Shown one piece after another: positions 17,168 through 26,246 of a stretch of DNA of 49,503 nucleotides (its first letter is position 1; every line of letters starts with the position of its first letter). A program made the position numbers and the translations under genes. Below the pieces are notes generated by a model, which saw only the letters and a list, made by a program, of their open reading frames with translations, did not search any database and was not told the DNA's origin. The DNA comes from Candidatus Omnitrophota bacterium (GTDB taxonomy: Bacteria > Omnitrophota > Gorgyraeia > 2-02-FULL-51-18), in contig JACPWF010000013.1 in the NCBI GenBank assembly GCA_016197155.1, forward strand, positions 1-49,503, given 5' to 3'.

Positions 17168-17175
17168 GCTTACCT

Positions 17176-17216
17176 GTCATCCTGAGGCCGCCACAGGCGG
17201 CCGAAGGATCTCATTC
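17176..17216. repeat. Dispersed GTCATCCTGAG...GAAGGATCT repeat between argS and mfd
   Basis: The widespread element GTCATCCTGAG-GAAGGATCTCATTC with an extra palindrome, GGCCGCC-ACA-GGCGGCC (17186-17202), in its middle. It fills the whole gap between the argS stop and the mfd start. Confidence 0.75.
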
Positions 17217-18894
17217 ACATCTTGAGAGGCGCGGAAACTCCTAAAAGTCCAAGCCCGGATCGAAAAACCGTCTGGATGGCGGTCACCAGGCGCATGCGCG
17301 CGTGGGTCAGCGCCGCATCATCGGAGACGACGCGGTTTTCGGCGTAAAATTTATGAAACGCCGCGGCGAGTTCCTCGAGATACGCGACCACGCGATAGGG
17401 CTCGAGCGTGCGCTCGGCGGCGATCACGACCTCGCGATACTGCGACAAAAGCCGCAGGACTCTCCGTTCGTGCTCATTCGTGAGCCTCTCCGAGGAATCC
17501 GCCGAGGGCGCCGCGCCGGACGTTTCGCGGTGATGATTTTTGATGCTCTCGATCCGCGCGTGCGCGTACTGAATGTAAAAAACGGGGTTGTCGGGGGTCT
17601 GGCTTTTGGCCAGCGCCAGGTCAAAATCCAGATGCGCGTCGAATTTGCGCACGAGAAAGAAAAAACGCCCCGCGTCGCGGCCCACCTCGTCCAGGATTTC
17701 CCTCAAAGTGACAAACTCGCCCGCGCGCGTCGACATCCGCACCTGTTTCTCGCCTTCGAAGAGGGTCACGAGTTGCGCGATCAGCACGCGCAGGCGCGAA
17801 GGGTCATGCCCCAGCGCCTCCTGCGAGGCCTTCAGCCGCGCGATGTACCCGTGATGGTCCGGTCCCAGAATATTGATGAGCTCGTCAAAACCCCTTTCAA
17901 ATTTGTGGTGATGATAGCTGATGTCCGGCGTGAGGTACGTGTAACTCCCGTCGCTTTTTTTGAGGACACGGTCCTTGTCGTCGCCGAAATCCGTCGAACG
18001 AAACCACAGGGCCCCTTCGCTTTCATAGACGACGCCTTTTGCTTTGAGCGTCTCAAGCGTTTTTTCCACGCGGCCGGACTTGCCGAGAATTTCCTGGCTA
18101 TAATAACTGTCAAACGCGACGCCGAAATCCTTCAGATCCTTTTGGATGCCCTCCATGATTTTATCTCTGGCGAAGATCCGGCATTTTTCTTCAAAATCTT
18201 TCGGGTGAGGCGGTTTGGGATTGAATTGTTTGATGAATTCCTTGGCGATCCCGACAAGGTACTCGCCGCGGTAATAATTTTCGGGCATCTCGCGCGCGGC
18301 GTCTTTTTCCAGGATCTGCTTCACCCGAAACGCCAGCGACTGGCCGAGGGTGTTGATCTGCACGCCTTCGTCGTTGTTGTAGTATTCGCGCGTCACGCGG
18401 TGGCCGCAGAATTCGAGGATCCGCGCGAGCGAGTCCCCGAGCGCCGCCTGGCGCCCATGCGCCACCGTGAGCGGGCCCGTGGGATTGGCGCTCACGAATT
18501 CGAGCAGGATCTTTTTTTTCTTTTCGGGCGCGGACCGGCCGAAGCGCTCCCCCTCCTTTTCGATTCGCTCGAGCACCGACGCCTGCTCGGCGCGCGTCCG
18601 GTAAAAATTGAGAAACCCGGGACCCTCCACCGCGATCCGCTCGACGCGGCGGGCAAGCGGCGGGTCTTTTAATCCCTCCTCCAATTGTTTTTTAAGGTCC
18701 TCCGCGAGCGCGCGCGGCGGACGTTTGTGTTCGCGGGAAAGTTTGAGCGCGATGTTTGACGAGAAATCGCCGAAGCGTTCCTCGCGGGGAATTTCAAACG
18801 AGGCCTCGACGTCGGCCGCCGGCGGCGGGACACCGATCGTTTTCTCGATCGCGAGGGCCAATCTTTCGGTCAGGGATTTTTTAAGATCGCTCAT
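17215..18894 (-). CDS. argS: Arginyl-tRNA synthetase
   Basis: A 559-residue class I synthetase. The N-terminal Add-1 domain is followed by the catalytic core with SANPTGPLTVAHGRQAALGD, in which the HIGH motif has the reduced form VAHGR seen in one ArgS subgroup. EYYNNDEGVQINTLGQSLA follows, then the KMSKS counterpart VRMSTRAGEFVTL, and finally the DALR anticodon-binding domain with YAHARI. ATG 18894 overlaps the rsfS stop as ATGA. Confidence 0.96.
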   Translation of the reverse strand: MSDLKKSLTERLALAIEKTIGVPPPAADVEASFEIPREERFGDFSSNIALKLSREHKRPPRALAEDLKKQLEEGLKDPPLARRVERIAVEGPGFLNFYRTRAEQASVLERIEKEGERFGRSAPEKKKKILLEFVSANPTGPLTVAHGRQAALGDSLARILEFCGHRVTREYYNNDEGVQINTLGQSLAFRVKQILEKDAAREMPENYYRGEYLVGIAKEFIKQFNPKPPHPKDFEEKCRIFARDKIMEGIQKDLKDFGVAFDSYYSQEILGKSGRVEKTLETLKAKGVVYESEGALWFRSTDFGDDKDRVLKKSDGSYTYLTPDISYHHHKFERGFDELINILGPDHHGYIARLKASQEALGHDPSRLRVLIAQLVTLFEGEKQVRMSTRAGEFVTLREILDEVGRDAGRFFFLVRKFDAHLDFDLALAKSQTPDNPVFYIQYAHARIESIKNHHRETSGAAPSADSSERLTNEHERRVLRLLSQYREVVIAAERTLEPYRVVAYLEELAAAFHKFYAENRVVSDDAALTHARMRLVTAIQTVFRSGLGLLGVSAPLKM

Positions 18895-19235
18895 GGGGTA
18901 AAATGAACCTTCGGGGCGTCGCCCCACAACTGTTCGAGGCCGTAAAACAGCCGCGTGTCTTCCTGAAAGACGTGCACGACGAGGCTTCCGAAATCCAGAA
19001 GCACCCAGAGCGCGGCGTCGACGCCCTCCTTGTGGAGCGCGGGCGAGCCTTCTTTTTCCATCGTCTCTTCAATGTGGTCCACGATGGTCTTCACCCGCAC
19101 CGTCGAAGGCGCGCTCATCACGACGAAAAACTCGCAGATATTCGACCGGTGCCGCATGTCCATGACCACGATGTTTTCCGCTTTTTTTTCCAGGGCCGTG
19201 CGGCAGACTTTTTCTATTTTTGGATTCGAGTCGAT
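18891..19235 (-). CDS. rsfS: Ribosomal silencing factor RsfS, apparent AUC start
   Basis: RsfS binds ribosomal protein L14 and blocks subunit joining. The conserved body is clear: KKAENIVVMDMRHRSNICEFFVV, VDHIEE, ALWVLLDFGSLVVHVF, FYGLEQLWGDA. The only ordinary start in frame is GTG 19169, inside the first conserved strand, which would remove a helix. Upstream the frame is open back to a TGA, with no ATG, GTG or TTG. ATC 19235 sits five bases after GGGAGGA and gives a family-like N-terminus (DSNPKIEKVCRTALEKKAE) and a normal length of about 114 residues. I annotate from there. It overlaps the nadD remnant by 22 bases and argS by 4. Confidence 0.85.
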   Translation of the reverse strand: MDSNPKIEKVCRTALEKKAENIVVMDMRHRSNICEFFVVMSAPSTVRVKTIVDHIEETMEKEGSPALHKEGVDAALWVLLDFGSLVVHVFQEDTRLFYGLEQLWGDAPKVHFTP

Positions 19236-19483
19236 CGGGTCCTCCCGAAATAATTTTTTAAATCTTTTTCAATGACGGCCGGGACCAGGCGCTTCACACT
19301 TTTGCCGCTCTCGAGGCGCCGGCGGATGTCCGACGCCGAAATGCCGAGCGCGTCGAACGGCGCGAACCGGACCGCCGCCGGCGCTCTCCGGCGCGCGGCG
19401 CCCGGACGGCTAAAGACCACAAACCGGCACAGCCGAACGTTGTGAACAGGATTAAAACTGCCGCCGAATATTCCGATCCTCAT
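19214..19483 (-). pseudogene. nadD: NadD (nicotinate-nucleotide adenylyltransferase) with large internal deletion
   Basis: The frame encodes 89 residues where NadD usually has about 190-215. It begins correctly with MRIGIFGGSFNPVH, then jumps to NVRLCRFVVFSRPG, a late-core segment, and ends with ISASDIRRRLESGKSVKRLVP, matching the ISSTxIR motif and C-terminus. About 100 central residues are missing, including the second histidine of the H-x-G-H nucleotidyl-transfer motif. The reading frame, start (ATGA with proA) and overlap with rsfS are all intact, so the gene survives as a translational link but is unlikely to make NAD. A second adenylyltransferase elsewhere in the genome, or a mis-assembly, would explain viability. 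Confidence 0.8.
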
Positions 19484-20730
19484 CCGCGGGTCTGCCCGTC
19501 TCCCAGCACCACGTACTTGTAGGACGTGAGCTCCTCGAGCCCCATCGGCCCGCGCGCGTGAAGTTTGTCCGTGGATATCCCCATCTCCGCGCCCATGCCG
19601 AATTCGCCTCCGTCGGAAAAACGCGTCGAGGCGTTCACGAAGACGCAGGCCGAGTCCACCGCGCGCGTGAAAACTTCCGCGGTTTTTTTATTTTCCGTGA
19701 CGATCGCGTCCGAGTGATGCGAGCCGTGGGTCCCGATGTGCCGCACGGCCTCTTCCAGATTCTTCACGACGCGGATCGACAAAACCAGGTCCAGATATTC
19801 CGTCGTCCAGTCCTTCTCGCTCGCTTTTTTGACGCCCGGCACGATCGCGCGCGTTCTGTCACAACCGCGCAGTTCGACTTTTTTTTCGCGCAGGGCCGCC
19901 GCGACGCGCGGGAGAAATTTTTTGGCCGCCGCCTCGTGCACGAGAAGCGTTTCCATGGCGTTGCACACCGCGGGATTCTGGACTTTCGCGTTCACGACGA
20001 TGGCCTCGGATTTTTCAAGGTCCGCGTCCTTGTCCACGTACACGTGGCAGATGCCCTTGGTGTGTTTGATGACGGGAATTTTGGAGATCCGCGCGACTTG
20101 GCGGATGAGCCCCTCGCCTCCGCGGGGAATGACGAGGTCTATCCACTCATTCAACCGCAAAAGCGTTTTCACCGCCGCGCGCGCGCCCGTCGCGACAAAT
20201 TCAAACGCCCCCTCGGGAACGCCGGCTTTGAGCGCGGCGCCGTTCATCACCCTGTAAATCGCGCGGTTTGAAAAAAGGGCCTCGCTCCCGCCTTTCAGAA
20301 TGACGCTGTTGCCCGATTTCAGGCACAGCGCCATGCAATCGGCCGTCACGTTCGGGCGCGATTCGTAAATGATGAGGATGACGCCGATCGGCACGCGCAC
20401 TTTTTGAATGACAAGCCCGTTCGGCCTTTTTCGCGCCGAGAGGACACGCCCGACGGGATCCCCGAGTTTGGCGATGAGCGCCACGGACCCGGCGATTTCA
20501 ACGAGCTTCGCCTCGCTCAGCAAAAGACGATTCACGAGACTCGGGGCCAGCCCCTTTTTCCGGGCAGCGGCCACATCTTTTTTGTTTTCCGAGAGAATGA
20601 ATTTTTTATTTTTGGACAGGGCGCGGGCCATGGCCTCAAGCGCCCCGTTTTTTTTCGAGGCGGAGAGAACCGAAAGGCCGGCGGCCGCGCGCCGGGCGCG
20701 GCGGGCGATGTCCAAAATGGGTGTGTTCAT
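19480..20730 (-). CDS. proA: Gamma-glutamyl phosphate reductase
   Basis: A 416-residue NADPH-dependent aldehyde dehydrogenase-fold enzyme, second step of proline synthesis. Visible blocks are VRVPIGVILIIYESRPNVT, GNSVILKGGSEA, the catalytic cysteine in NAKVQNPAVCNAMETLLVHE, and the C-terminal FVNASTRFSDGGEFGMGAE. It directly follows proB (3 bases between stop and start), so the two successive enzymes are made together and the labile phosphate can be passed on. Confidence 0.96.
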   Translation of the reverse strand: MNTPILDIARRARRAAAGLSVLSASKKNGALEAMARALSKNKKFILSENKKDVAAARKKGLAPSLVNRLLLSEAKLVEIAGSVALIAKLGDPVGRVLSARKRPNGLVIQKVRVPIGVILIIYESRPNVTADCMALCLKSGNSVILKGGSEALFSNRAIYRVMNGAALKAGVPEGAFEFVATGARAAVKTLLRLNEWIDLVIPRGGEGLIRQVARISKIPVIKHTKGICHVYVDKDADLEKSEAIVVNAKVQNPAVCNAMETLLVHEAAAKKFLPRVAAALREKKVELRGCDRTRAIVPGVKKASEKDWTTEYLDLVLSIRVVKNLEEAVRHIGTHGSHHSDAIVTENKKTAEVFTRAVDSACVFVNASTRFSDGGEFGMGAEMGISTDKLHARGPMGLEELTSYKYVVLGDGQTRG

Positions 20731-20733
20731 TTT

Positions 20734-21582
20734 TCAGAGCCTCTCCTGCGCGCGGATGTGGGCGGTGAAGTGCGTGACCCAATCTTTCCGCGCGGAACGC
20801 TTTTTAAGATGCGGCGCAAAAAAAGTCCCGATGTCCTCGCCCGCGAAGATCCGTGTCAGGACTTTCGGCGAGCGGCCGCCGGCCAAAAACACGGGGATGC
20901 CGGAGCTGACACTCATCCGGATCGCCTTCAGCTTCGAAGCCATGCCGCCGACGGTGAAGTCGTTCTTATTTTCCTTCGCGTGCGAAAAAATTTCCCCGTC
21001 CGTTTTTTCGACGACCGGGATGCGCGCGCCGTGCCTCCCGCCGCGGCAAAGTCCGTTCGTGTCCGAGAGGATCACGAGCGCGTCCGCCTCGACCAGGATC
21101 GAAAGGAGGCTCGAGAGGCGGTCGTTGTCGCCGAAGCGGATCTCGTCGGTCGCGACGGTGTCGTTTTCGTTGATCACCGGCACGCGGCCCCAGTCCTGGA
21201 TCTGTTTCAAGGTGCGTTTCGCGTTCAGAAACCGTTTCGGCGACGCCAGGTCGTCCCAGGTCAAAAGGACCTGCGCGGTCGAAAAACCCCTCCGCGCGAA
21301 CGCCTCTTCGTAGCCTTGCATGAGGTGGCGCTGTCCGACCGCCGCCGCGGCCTGCAGGCCCTGCATGGAAACCGGGCGTTTTTTCAAATTCAAAAGCGTC
21401 ATGCCCGCGCCGATGGCCCCGGAGGTGACCACCCAGACGCGCGTGCCCCTTTTTAAAAATCCGGCGATCTCCGCGGCCAGGTCCCCGATGATGGTTTTGT
21501 CAAAACGGCCGCCGCGCGTCAGGACCGACGTGCCGACCTTGATCACCACGCCGCGGATGTCTTTGATAAAATTTTTTCTCAC
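20734..21582 (-). CDS. proB: Glutamate 5-kinase, short form without PUA domain
   Basis: A 282-residue amino-acid kinase: VVIKVGTSVLT at the start, VTSGAIGAGMTLL, QVLLTWDDL, the substrate loop VINENDTVATDEIRFGDND and GLCRGGRHGARI, then GGMASKLKA. The family core is about 260 residues. The C-terminal PUA domain of E. coli ProB is absent here, leaving a basic tail of some 35 residues. GTG 21582 overlaps the obgE stop as GTGA. First enzyme of proline synthesis, paired with proA. Confidence 0.95.
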   Translation of the reverse strand: MRKNFIKDIRGVVIKVGTSVLTRGGRFDKTIIGDLAAEIAGFLKRGTRVWVVTSGAIGAGMTLLNLKKRPVSMQGLQAAAAVGQRHLMQGYEEAFARRGFSTAQVLLTWDDLASPKRFLNAKRTLKQIQDWGRVPVINENDTVATDEIRFGDNDRLSSLLSILVEADALVILSDTNGLCRGGRHGARIPVVEKTDGEIFSHAKENKNDFTVGGMASKLKAIRMSVSSGIPVFLAGGRSPKVLTRIFAGEDIGTFFAPHLKKRSARKDWVTHFTAHIRAQERL

Positions 21583-22532
21583 TGAATTTTCCTCAATCGC
21601 TGCAAAAGGGCCTCCACCCCCTCGCCCGTCACGGCGGAAATGGGATAGACCTCTTTTCTGATTTTTTGCTCAAATTTTTTCAGGTTCCCGCGCGCCTCGG
21701 GGATGTCCATTTTGTTGGCCGCGAGGATCTCTTCCTTCGCCGCCAAAAGCGGCGAATAGGCCGCAAGTTCCTCATTCAGCTTCTCATAATCGGAAACCGG
21801 ATCGCGCCCGTCCACCCCCGCCAGGTCCACGAGGTGCAGAAGCGCTTTCGTGCGCTCGACGTGCTTCAAAAACTCGATGCCCATCCCGCGCCCCGAGTGC
21901 GCGCCCTCGATGATGCCGGGAATGTCCGCGAGGACCTTGGTTTGGCCATCGTCAAATTTTACCACACCCAGAATCGGATTTTTAGTGGTAAAGGGGTAGG
22001 CCGCGATCTTGGATTTGGCGTTCGACACGCGGGAAATGAATGTCGATTTGCCGGCATTGGGAAAACCGACGATGCCAATATCGGCGATGAGCTTGAGCTT
22101 AAGGAGAATTTCTTTTTCCTCGCCAGGCTCGCCCTCGACCGCCGCGTTTTTTTTGTCGTTGCCGTGCCCGCCGGCGCCGCCCCGGCACACCACGACCGAC
22201 GCCCCGACGCGGTCGAGGTCCCGCAAAAGCTCGTTCGTGCGCCGGTCGATCACCTCGGTGCCGGGCGGCACGCCGACCGTCCGGTCGGCGCCGCGGCGGC
22301 CCGTCTTGTGGTTGCTCGAGCCATGCGCGCCGTGCTCGGCGCCAAACGCGCGGTGAAACTGAAAATCCAGAAGCGTCTGGATATTGCCCTGCGCCTCGAG
22401 GATCACCGATCCCCCGTCCCCGCCGTCGCCTCCGTTGGCGCGCGGATGCCGCGGATGGGTGCGGTCAAAGCTGTGACACCCCTTGCCGCCGCGGCCGGCG
22501 GCGCAAACAATCACCGCTTCGTCAACAAACAT
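21579..22532 (-). CDS. obgE: Obg-family GTPase ObgE/CgtA
   Basis: A 317-residue ribosome-assembly GTPase. The glycine-rich Obg fold has GRGGKGCHSF, GGDGGDGGSVIL and GRRGADRTVGVPPGTEV. The G domain has G1 GFPNAGKST, G3 DIPGIIEGAHSGRGMG and G4 NKMD. It lies after rplU and rpmA, the standard arrangement for this gene. The C-terminal Obg domain found in some lineages is not present; the protein ends soon after the G domain. Confidence 0.97.
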   Translation of the reverse strand: MFVDEAVIVCAAGRGGKGCHSFDRTHPRHPRANGGDGGDGGSVILEAQGNIQTLLDFQFHRAFGAEHGAHGSSNHKTGRRGADRTVGVPPGTEVIDRRTNELLRDLDRVGASVVVCRGGAGGHGNDKKNAAVEGEPGEEKEILLKLKLIADIGIVGFPNAGKSTFISRVSNAKSKIAAYPFTTKNPILGVVKFDDGQTKVLADIPGIIEGAHSGRGMGIEFLKHVERTKALLHLVDLAGVDGRDPVSDYEKLNEELAAYSPLLAAKEEILAANKMDIPEARGNLKKFEQKIRKEVYPISAVTGEGVEALLQRLRKIQ

Positions 22533-22549
22533 GGGAAAACCGTTTAATT

Positions 22550-22798
22550 TTAATTCTCAGAAGGAACGATATGGATGCGATAGGAAGGCTTGAAATTGAC
22601 GACGCCGTCTTTCAGAGCAAAAAGAGTGAAATCCCGCCCCTGGCCCACAAAACGGCCCGGGAGAAAATGGGTGCCCTTCTGCCGGACGAGGATACTGCCG
22701 GCTTTCACGAACTCGCCGGCGAAGCGCTTGATGCCGCGCCGTTTGGAATTCGAATCGCGGCCGTTTTTGGAACTGCCTAAACCTTTTTTATGCGCCAT
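22550..22798 (-). CDS. rpmA: Ribosomal protein bL27
   Basis: An 82-residue protein with the typical [20 protein letters not shown] start whose N-terminal tail reaches the peptidyl-transferase centre. [15 protein letters not shown] and [12 protein letters not shown] follow. No cleavable N-terminal extension is present. It overlaps the end of rplU by 11 bases. Confidence 0.98.
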   Translation of the reverse strand: MAHKKGLGSSKNGRDSNSKRRGIKRFAGEFVKAGSILVRQKGTHFLPGRFVGQGRDFTLFALKDGVVNFKPSYRIHIVPSEN

Positions 22799-23105
22799 TT
22801 TTTATCGCTTTTATTTTGACCATGAGATATTTCTGCCGGTGGCCGATCTTCGTGGCCGACTTCTCGCGCCGGATGTATTTGAAGGAAATGACCTTCGGGC
22901 CCTTGGTTTCGCGGACCAGCTCCGCTTCGCAGTAGGCCCCCTTCACGAAAGGCCTGCCGATTTGAACGGAATCCTTCCCGGACAGAAGCAGGACCCGGTC
23001 GAGTTTGAGGGTCTTGGCCTTGCCCAGGTCGAAACGTTCGATTTCGAGCGATTCGCCTTCCCTGACTTTATACTGTTTTCCGCCGCTTTGAATGACCGCA
23101 AACAT
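22788..23105 (-). CDS. rplU: Ribosomal protein bL21
   Basis: A 105-residue protein with [17 protein letters not shown], then [17 protein letters not shown], and the basic [20 protein letters not shown] tail that contacts 23S rRNA. Only 12 bases separate it from the rng stop, so there is no room for an L21 leader RNA and it must be read through from rng. No clear ribosome-binding site is visible before its ATG. Confidence 0.98.
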   Translation of the reverse strand: MFAVIQSGGKQYKVREGESLEIERFDLGKAKTLKLDRVLLLSGKDSVQIGRPFVKGAYCEAELVRETKGPKVISFKYIRREKSATKIGHRQKYLMVKIKAIKNGA

Positions 23106-23117
23106 AAGGGAGAGAAT

Positions 23118-24674
23118 CTACCAAAGCCTCTTACGCCTGTCAAGTATTCTCTTGATTCGGACCTCTTCCACGTGCAGGTGCGCGTCCCCCACGAGGCTGA
23201 CGCGGTTTTGGGTCTGGGACTCGAGAGACCGGATGGCGCGCGCGTTGTCCCGCCCCAGGACATCGACCACTTCCGGGCACACCGTGACCTCAAAATGCTC
23301 ACGCTTGGCCGCTTTGAGCGTCTGGGAGAGCTTCATGAGCGCCTCCGAGGCGACGGTTTCTTTGGATTTCACGATCCCGCGGCCCTGGCAATAGGGACAG
23401 TTTTGTGTCGAGGCCCCTTCGAGGCTCCGGCGCATCCTCTGGCGTGTCATTTCGACGAGGCCCAGCTGAGAAAGGTTCAGGACGCTCGTCTTGGCCCGGT
23501 CGCGTTTGAGCGAATCCTCCAAAATTCTCAAAACCGACCGCCGGTGGTCGTGCTGTTCCATGTCGATGAAATCGATGATGATGATGCCGCCCAGATCCCG
23601 CAGGCGGATTTGTTTGGCGATCTCGCGCGCGGCCTCGCAGTTGGTGCGGTACGCGGTCTCCTCGAGATTTTTCGTGCCGGTGAATTTCCCGGTGTTGACG
23701 TCAATGGCGACCAGGGCCTCGGTCTGCTCGATCACGATGTGCCCGCCGCTTTTTAGGGACGCGCGGGGGTCATAGATCTTGTCGATCTCGCGCTGAATGC
23801 CGTGCGCCGCGAAAAGCGACGCGTCCTGCGTGTAAAGGGAAAGTTTGGGCCGCAGGTTCGGCACCGCCGCGCGCATGAAGCGGTCCACGCGCTTAAATTC
23901 CTCGCGGTCATTGATCACGATCCGGTCAAAATTTTCCGTTAAAACATCGCGGACCATGCGAAGCACCAGGCCATATTCCTCATGCACAATCGCCGGCGCC
24001 TTGCGCGTGGCACAGCGGCGCTGGATGAGCCGCCACTGGTGGATCAAAAACCGGATGTCCCTTTCCAAGACCTTCGCCTCACAGCCCCAGGCGGCCGTGC
24101 GCACGATGAGGCCCGCGTCTTTGGGAAGGGCGATGTTCTTGATGATCTGCCGGATCCGGTCTCTTTCTTTCCGGTCGTCGATGCGTTTGGACAAACCGAC
24201 ATGCGGATGATGCGGCATGAAGACCACGAAGCGCCCGGCCAGAGAAATTTGGCAGGTGAGCCTGGCCCCCTTGGTGCCGAAGGGTTCTTTCACGACCTGA
24301 ACGAGCACCTCCTGATCTTTTTTTAGGACGTCTTGAATCAGCGGCGTGGGTTCATGCCGGTGGTCGCGCCGCGGCGGGGGCGGCGGGGGCGTTTGCGGCT
24401 TGTCGCCGTTTTCGACATACACCGCTTCCTCGGTGTCGATCCCGCCGTGTTCGGTCACGTCCGTCACGTAAAGAAAACCGTTTTTTTCCAGACCCATGTC
24501 GATGAACGCCGCGCCGATCCCCGGCACGATCGAGCTCACCTTTCCCTTAAAGATCGAGCCCACCAACTGCTTGTCCGTCGGGCGTTCGACGTAAAATTCC
24601 TCCAGATGGCCGTCTTCGACGACCGCCACTTTGCGGAATTGAAATTCCAAATTGACCAGTATTTCTTTTTTCAT
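23118..24674 (-). CDS. rng: Ribonuclease E/G family endoribonuclease
   Basis: A 518-residue catalytic-core-only form (RNase G size). The S1 domain (about 38-140) is split by a proline run (PPPPPPRR) at about 96-103, a region that is variable in the family. The catalytic part has [16 protein letters not shown] and IIIIDFIDM, which carry the metal-binding aspartates, and the zinc-link NCPYCQGRG that joins dimers. It takes part in mRNA decay and rRNA/tRNA processing. It is relevant here because processing enzymes would meet the structured repeats seen across this genome. GGAGAGG precedes the ATG, and a hairpin with a T tract lies just upstream. Confidence 0.95.
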   Translation of the reverse strand: MKKEILVNLEFQFRKVAVVEDGHLEEFYVERPTDKQLVGSIFKGKVSSIVPGIGAAFIDMGLEKNGFLYVTDVTEHGGIDTEEAVYVENGDKPQTPPPPPPRRDHRHEPTPLIQDVLKKDQEVLVQVVKEPFGTKGARLTCQISLAGRFVVFMPHHPHVGLSKRIDDRKERDRIRQIIKNIALPKDAGLIVRTAAWGCEAKVLERDIRFLIHQWRLIQRRCATRKAPAIVHEEYGLVLRMVRDVLTENFDRIVINDREEFKRVDRFMRAAVPNLRPKLSLYTQDASLFAAHGIQREIDKIYDPRASLKSGGHIVIEQTEALVAIDVNTGKFTGTKNLEETAYRTNCEAAREIAKQIRLRDLGGIIIIDFIDMEQHDHRRSVLRILEDSLKRDRAKTSVLNLSQLGLVEMTRQRMRRSLEGASTQNCPYCQGRGIVKSKETVASEALMKLSQTLKAAKREHFEVTVCPEVVDVLGRDNARAIRSLESQTQNRVSLVGDAHLHVEEVRIKRILDRRKRLW

Positions 24675-24685
24675 TTTTTCCTCTC

Positions 24686-24734
24686 CAAAAATAAAACGGA
24701 CCGCGTGGATCCCGGGTGAGGATCGGCAGTCCGT
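24686..24734 (-). terminator. Hairpin plus T tract between pilQ and rng
   Basis: Minus strand: ACGGAC (24734-24729), inner pairs GATCC/GGATC, closing GGTCCGT (24702-24696), then TTTTATTTTT. It fits a terminator for the pilus operon, or an attenuator/cleavage site in the rng leader, since the rng start lies only 12 bases past the T tract. Confidence 0.65.
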
Positions 24735-24769
24735 GTCGGATAAAGCTTACTTTTTTAAAAAATTAAAAC

Positions 24770-26230
24770 TTAAACCCTGTGCCCCTGAGGCAACGGCATT
24801 TTCTCGTCCACGACGTTGACCGTCATGAAAAATAAAAGATCCGTCTTTTGAACCGTCTTATCCGTATGCGTAAAAAGATTTTCGAGCAGGGGGATGTCAC
24901 CCAGAATCGGAACTTTCGTTTTGGTATCAACCGTATTTTCTTTAATCAATCCTCCAATAGCAATGGTTTGACCGCTTCTAATGCGAACCTGCGTCACCGC
25001 CTCCCGGGTGGAGAAGCGGGGAACTTTGATGTCCGTCGTTAAATCATCGAAACCCAGGAGACTGCTGATCTCCGGGTGAATATCGACCACAATGTCATTG
25101 GCGCTGTTCACTTGAGGCGTCACCGACAGGCGGATGCCCAGATCCCGGTTCGAGTAGCCCGTGATCTCCATCTTGCCGGTTGTGCCGTTCCTTTCAAAGG
25201 TGGGAATGGCGATGACCTCTCCCACTAAAATCTTCGCTTCTTTATTGTTGAGCGTCGTCACATGCGGTTCGGAGAGAATTTTCGCGTCGCTCCGGGTTTT
25301 GATCATGTCGAGCACGGCCTGAAACTGCGTGAAATCCAGCGCCCCAAATCGGAATTCGCCTTTATCCGCGACGGGAAAAGTCGCCGCGTGCCCATGGTCC
25401 GGAGTGGGAAAATCCTGAACGGTAGTGGAGGTAGTGGTGCTCGAGGTGCCGATGCTCGTCGCCGAGCTTTGAGATCCCCGCCCCTCCGGTAAAAATTCCC
25501 TCAGGGTTTTGGACAATTGCTCGCGGGCGGGAAACGGAAATGTGTTGGGCCTCGAGGCGCCGTTCACCGCGATGTGCGCATTCCACTTGATGCCGAGCTT
25601 TTCCGAATTGCCGAGCGTCGTCTCGATCACCTTGGCCTCGATCACCACCTGCGGCGTGGGCCTGTCCAGGCGTTCGATCACCTTCGCCGCGCGCTGAAGC
25701 GACGTCGGCATGTCGGTGACGATGATCATGTTCGAACGCGCGTCCGATCGCGCCCTTCCCCGCTCGCTCAAAATATCTTTCAGGGCTTTTTCCACTTCCG
25801 ACGCCTGCGCGTAGTTGAGCGTGTAAACCTCGGTGGACAGTTCTTCCTTTTGCAGGGTTTCGAGTGTCGCCACGCGGATGATGTTGCCGTCGCGGTCGTA
25901 TCCGTAGCCGTAGGTTTTTAAGACCACATCGAGCGCCTTTTCCCATGGCACGTCCACCAGGCGCATCGTGACGGCGCCGGTCACGTCTTTTCCGGCGACG
26001 ATGTTGACGCCGCTTTTCATCGAGAGGATCCTCAACACATTCTGGATGTCGGCGTCTTTGAAATCGATCGTGACGTTTCCGGGGGAAGAAATCACGCCAG
26101 TTGTCTCTTGAGCCGGTTCAACGGGCGCCGCCGTGGCCGTCGGGGCAGGGGCGGGATCGCCAAACCCTTCCCGGCACACCAGAGACAGAGCCAAAACGGC
26201 GCCGAACACGAGCGGCGCGTAATTTTTCAT
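24770..26230 (-). CDS. pilQ: Type IV pilus secretin PilQ
   Basis: About 486 residues: signal peptide, a Thr/Pro/Ala linker, then N domains starting NVTIDFKDADIQNVLRILSMKSGVNIV, a second N1-type domain (VYTLNYAQASEVEKALKDIL), and the secretin barrel ending VRSGQTIAIGG-type sequence (RIRSGQTIAIGGLIKE...VPILGDIPLLENLF). A Ser/Thr-rich loop (SSATSIGTSSTTTSTT) lies between N3 and the barrel. No N-terminal AMIN domains, so it is shorter than proteobacterial PilQ. ATG 26230 is preferred to the in-frame TTG 26242. Forms the outer-membrane pore for the pilus. Confidence 0.93.
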   Translation of the reverse strand: MKNYAPLVFGAVLALSLVCREGFGDPAPAPTATAAPVEPAQETTGVISSPGNVTIDFKDADIQNVLRILSMKSGVNIVAGKDVTGAVTMRLVDVPWEKALDVVLKTYGYGYDRDGNIIRVATLETLQKEELSTEVYTLNYAQASEVEKALKDILSERGRARSDARSNMIIVTDMPTSLQRAAKVIERLDRPTPQVVIEAKVIETTLGNSEKLGIKWNAHIAVNGASRPNTFPFPAREQLSKTLREFLPEGRGSQSSATSIGTSSTTTSTTVQDFPTPDHGHAATFPVADKGEFRFGALDFTQFQAVLDMIKTRSDAKILSEPHVTTLNNKEAKILVGEVIAIPTFERNGTTGKMEITGYSNRDLGIRLSVTPQVNSANDIVVDIHPEISSLLGFDDLTTDIKVPRFSTREAVTQVRIRSGQTIAIGGLIKENTVDTKTKVPILGDIPLLENLFTHTDKTVQKTDLLFFMTVNVVDEKMPLPQGHRV

Positions 26231-26246
26231 GAATTTTCTCAAAAAA

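Noticed and set aside
17302-18672. Plus-strand open frame of 456 codons opposite argS
   Set aside because: Antisense shadow of a fully conserved synthetase; no start context or motif.
23106-23117. L21 leader regulatory RNA before rplU
   Set aside because: Only 12 bases separate the rng stop from the rplU start.
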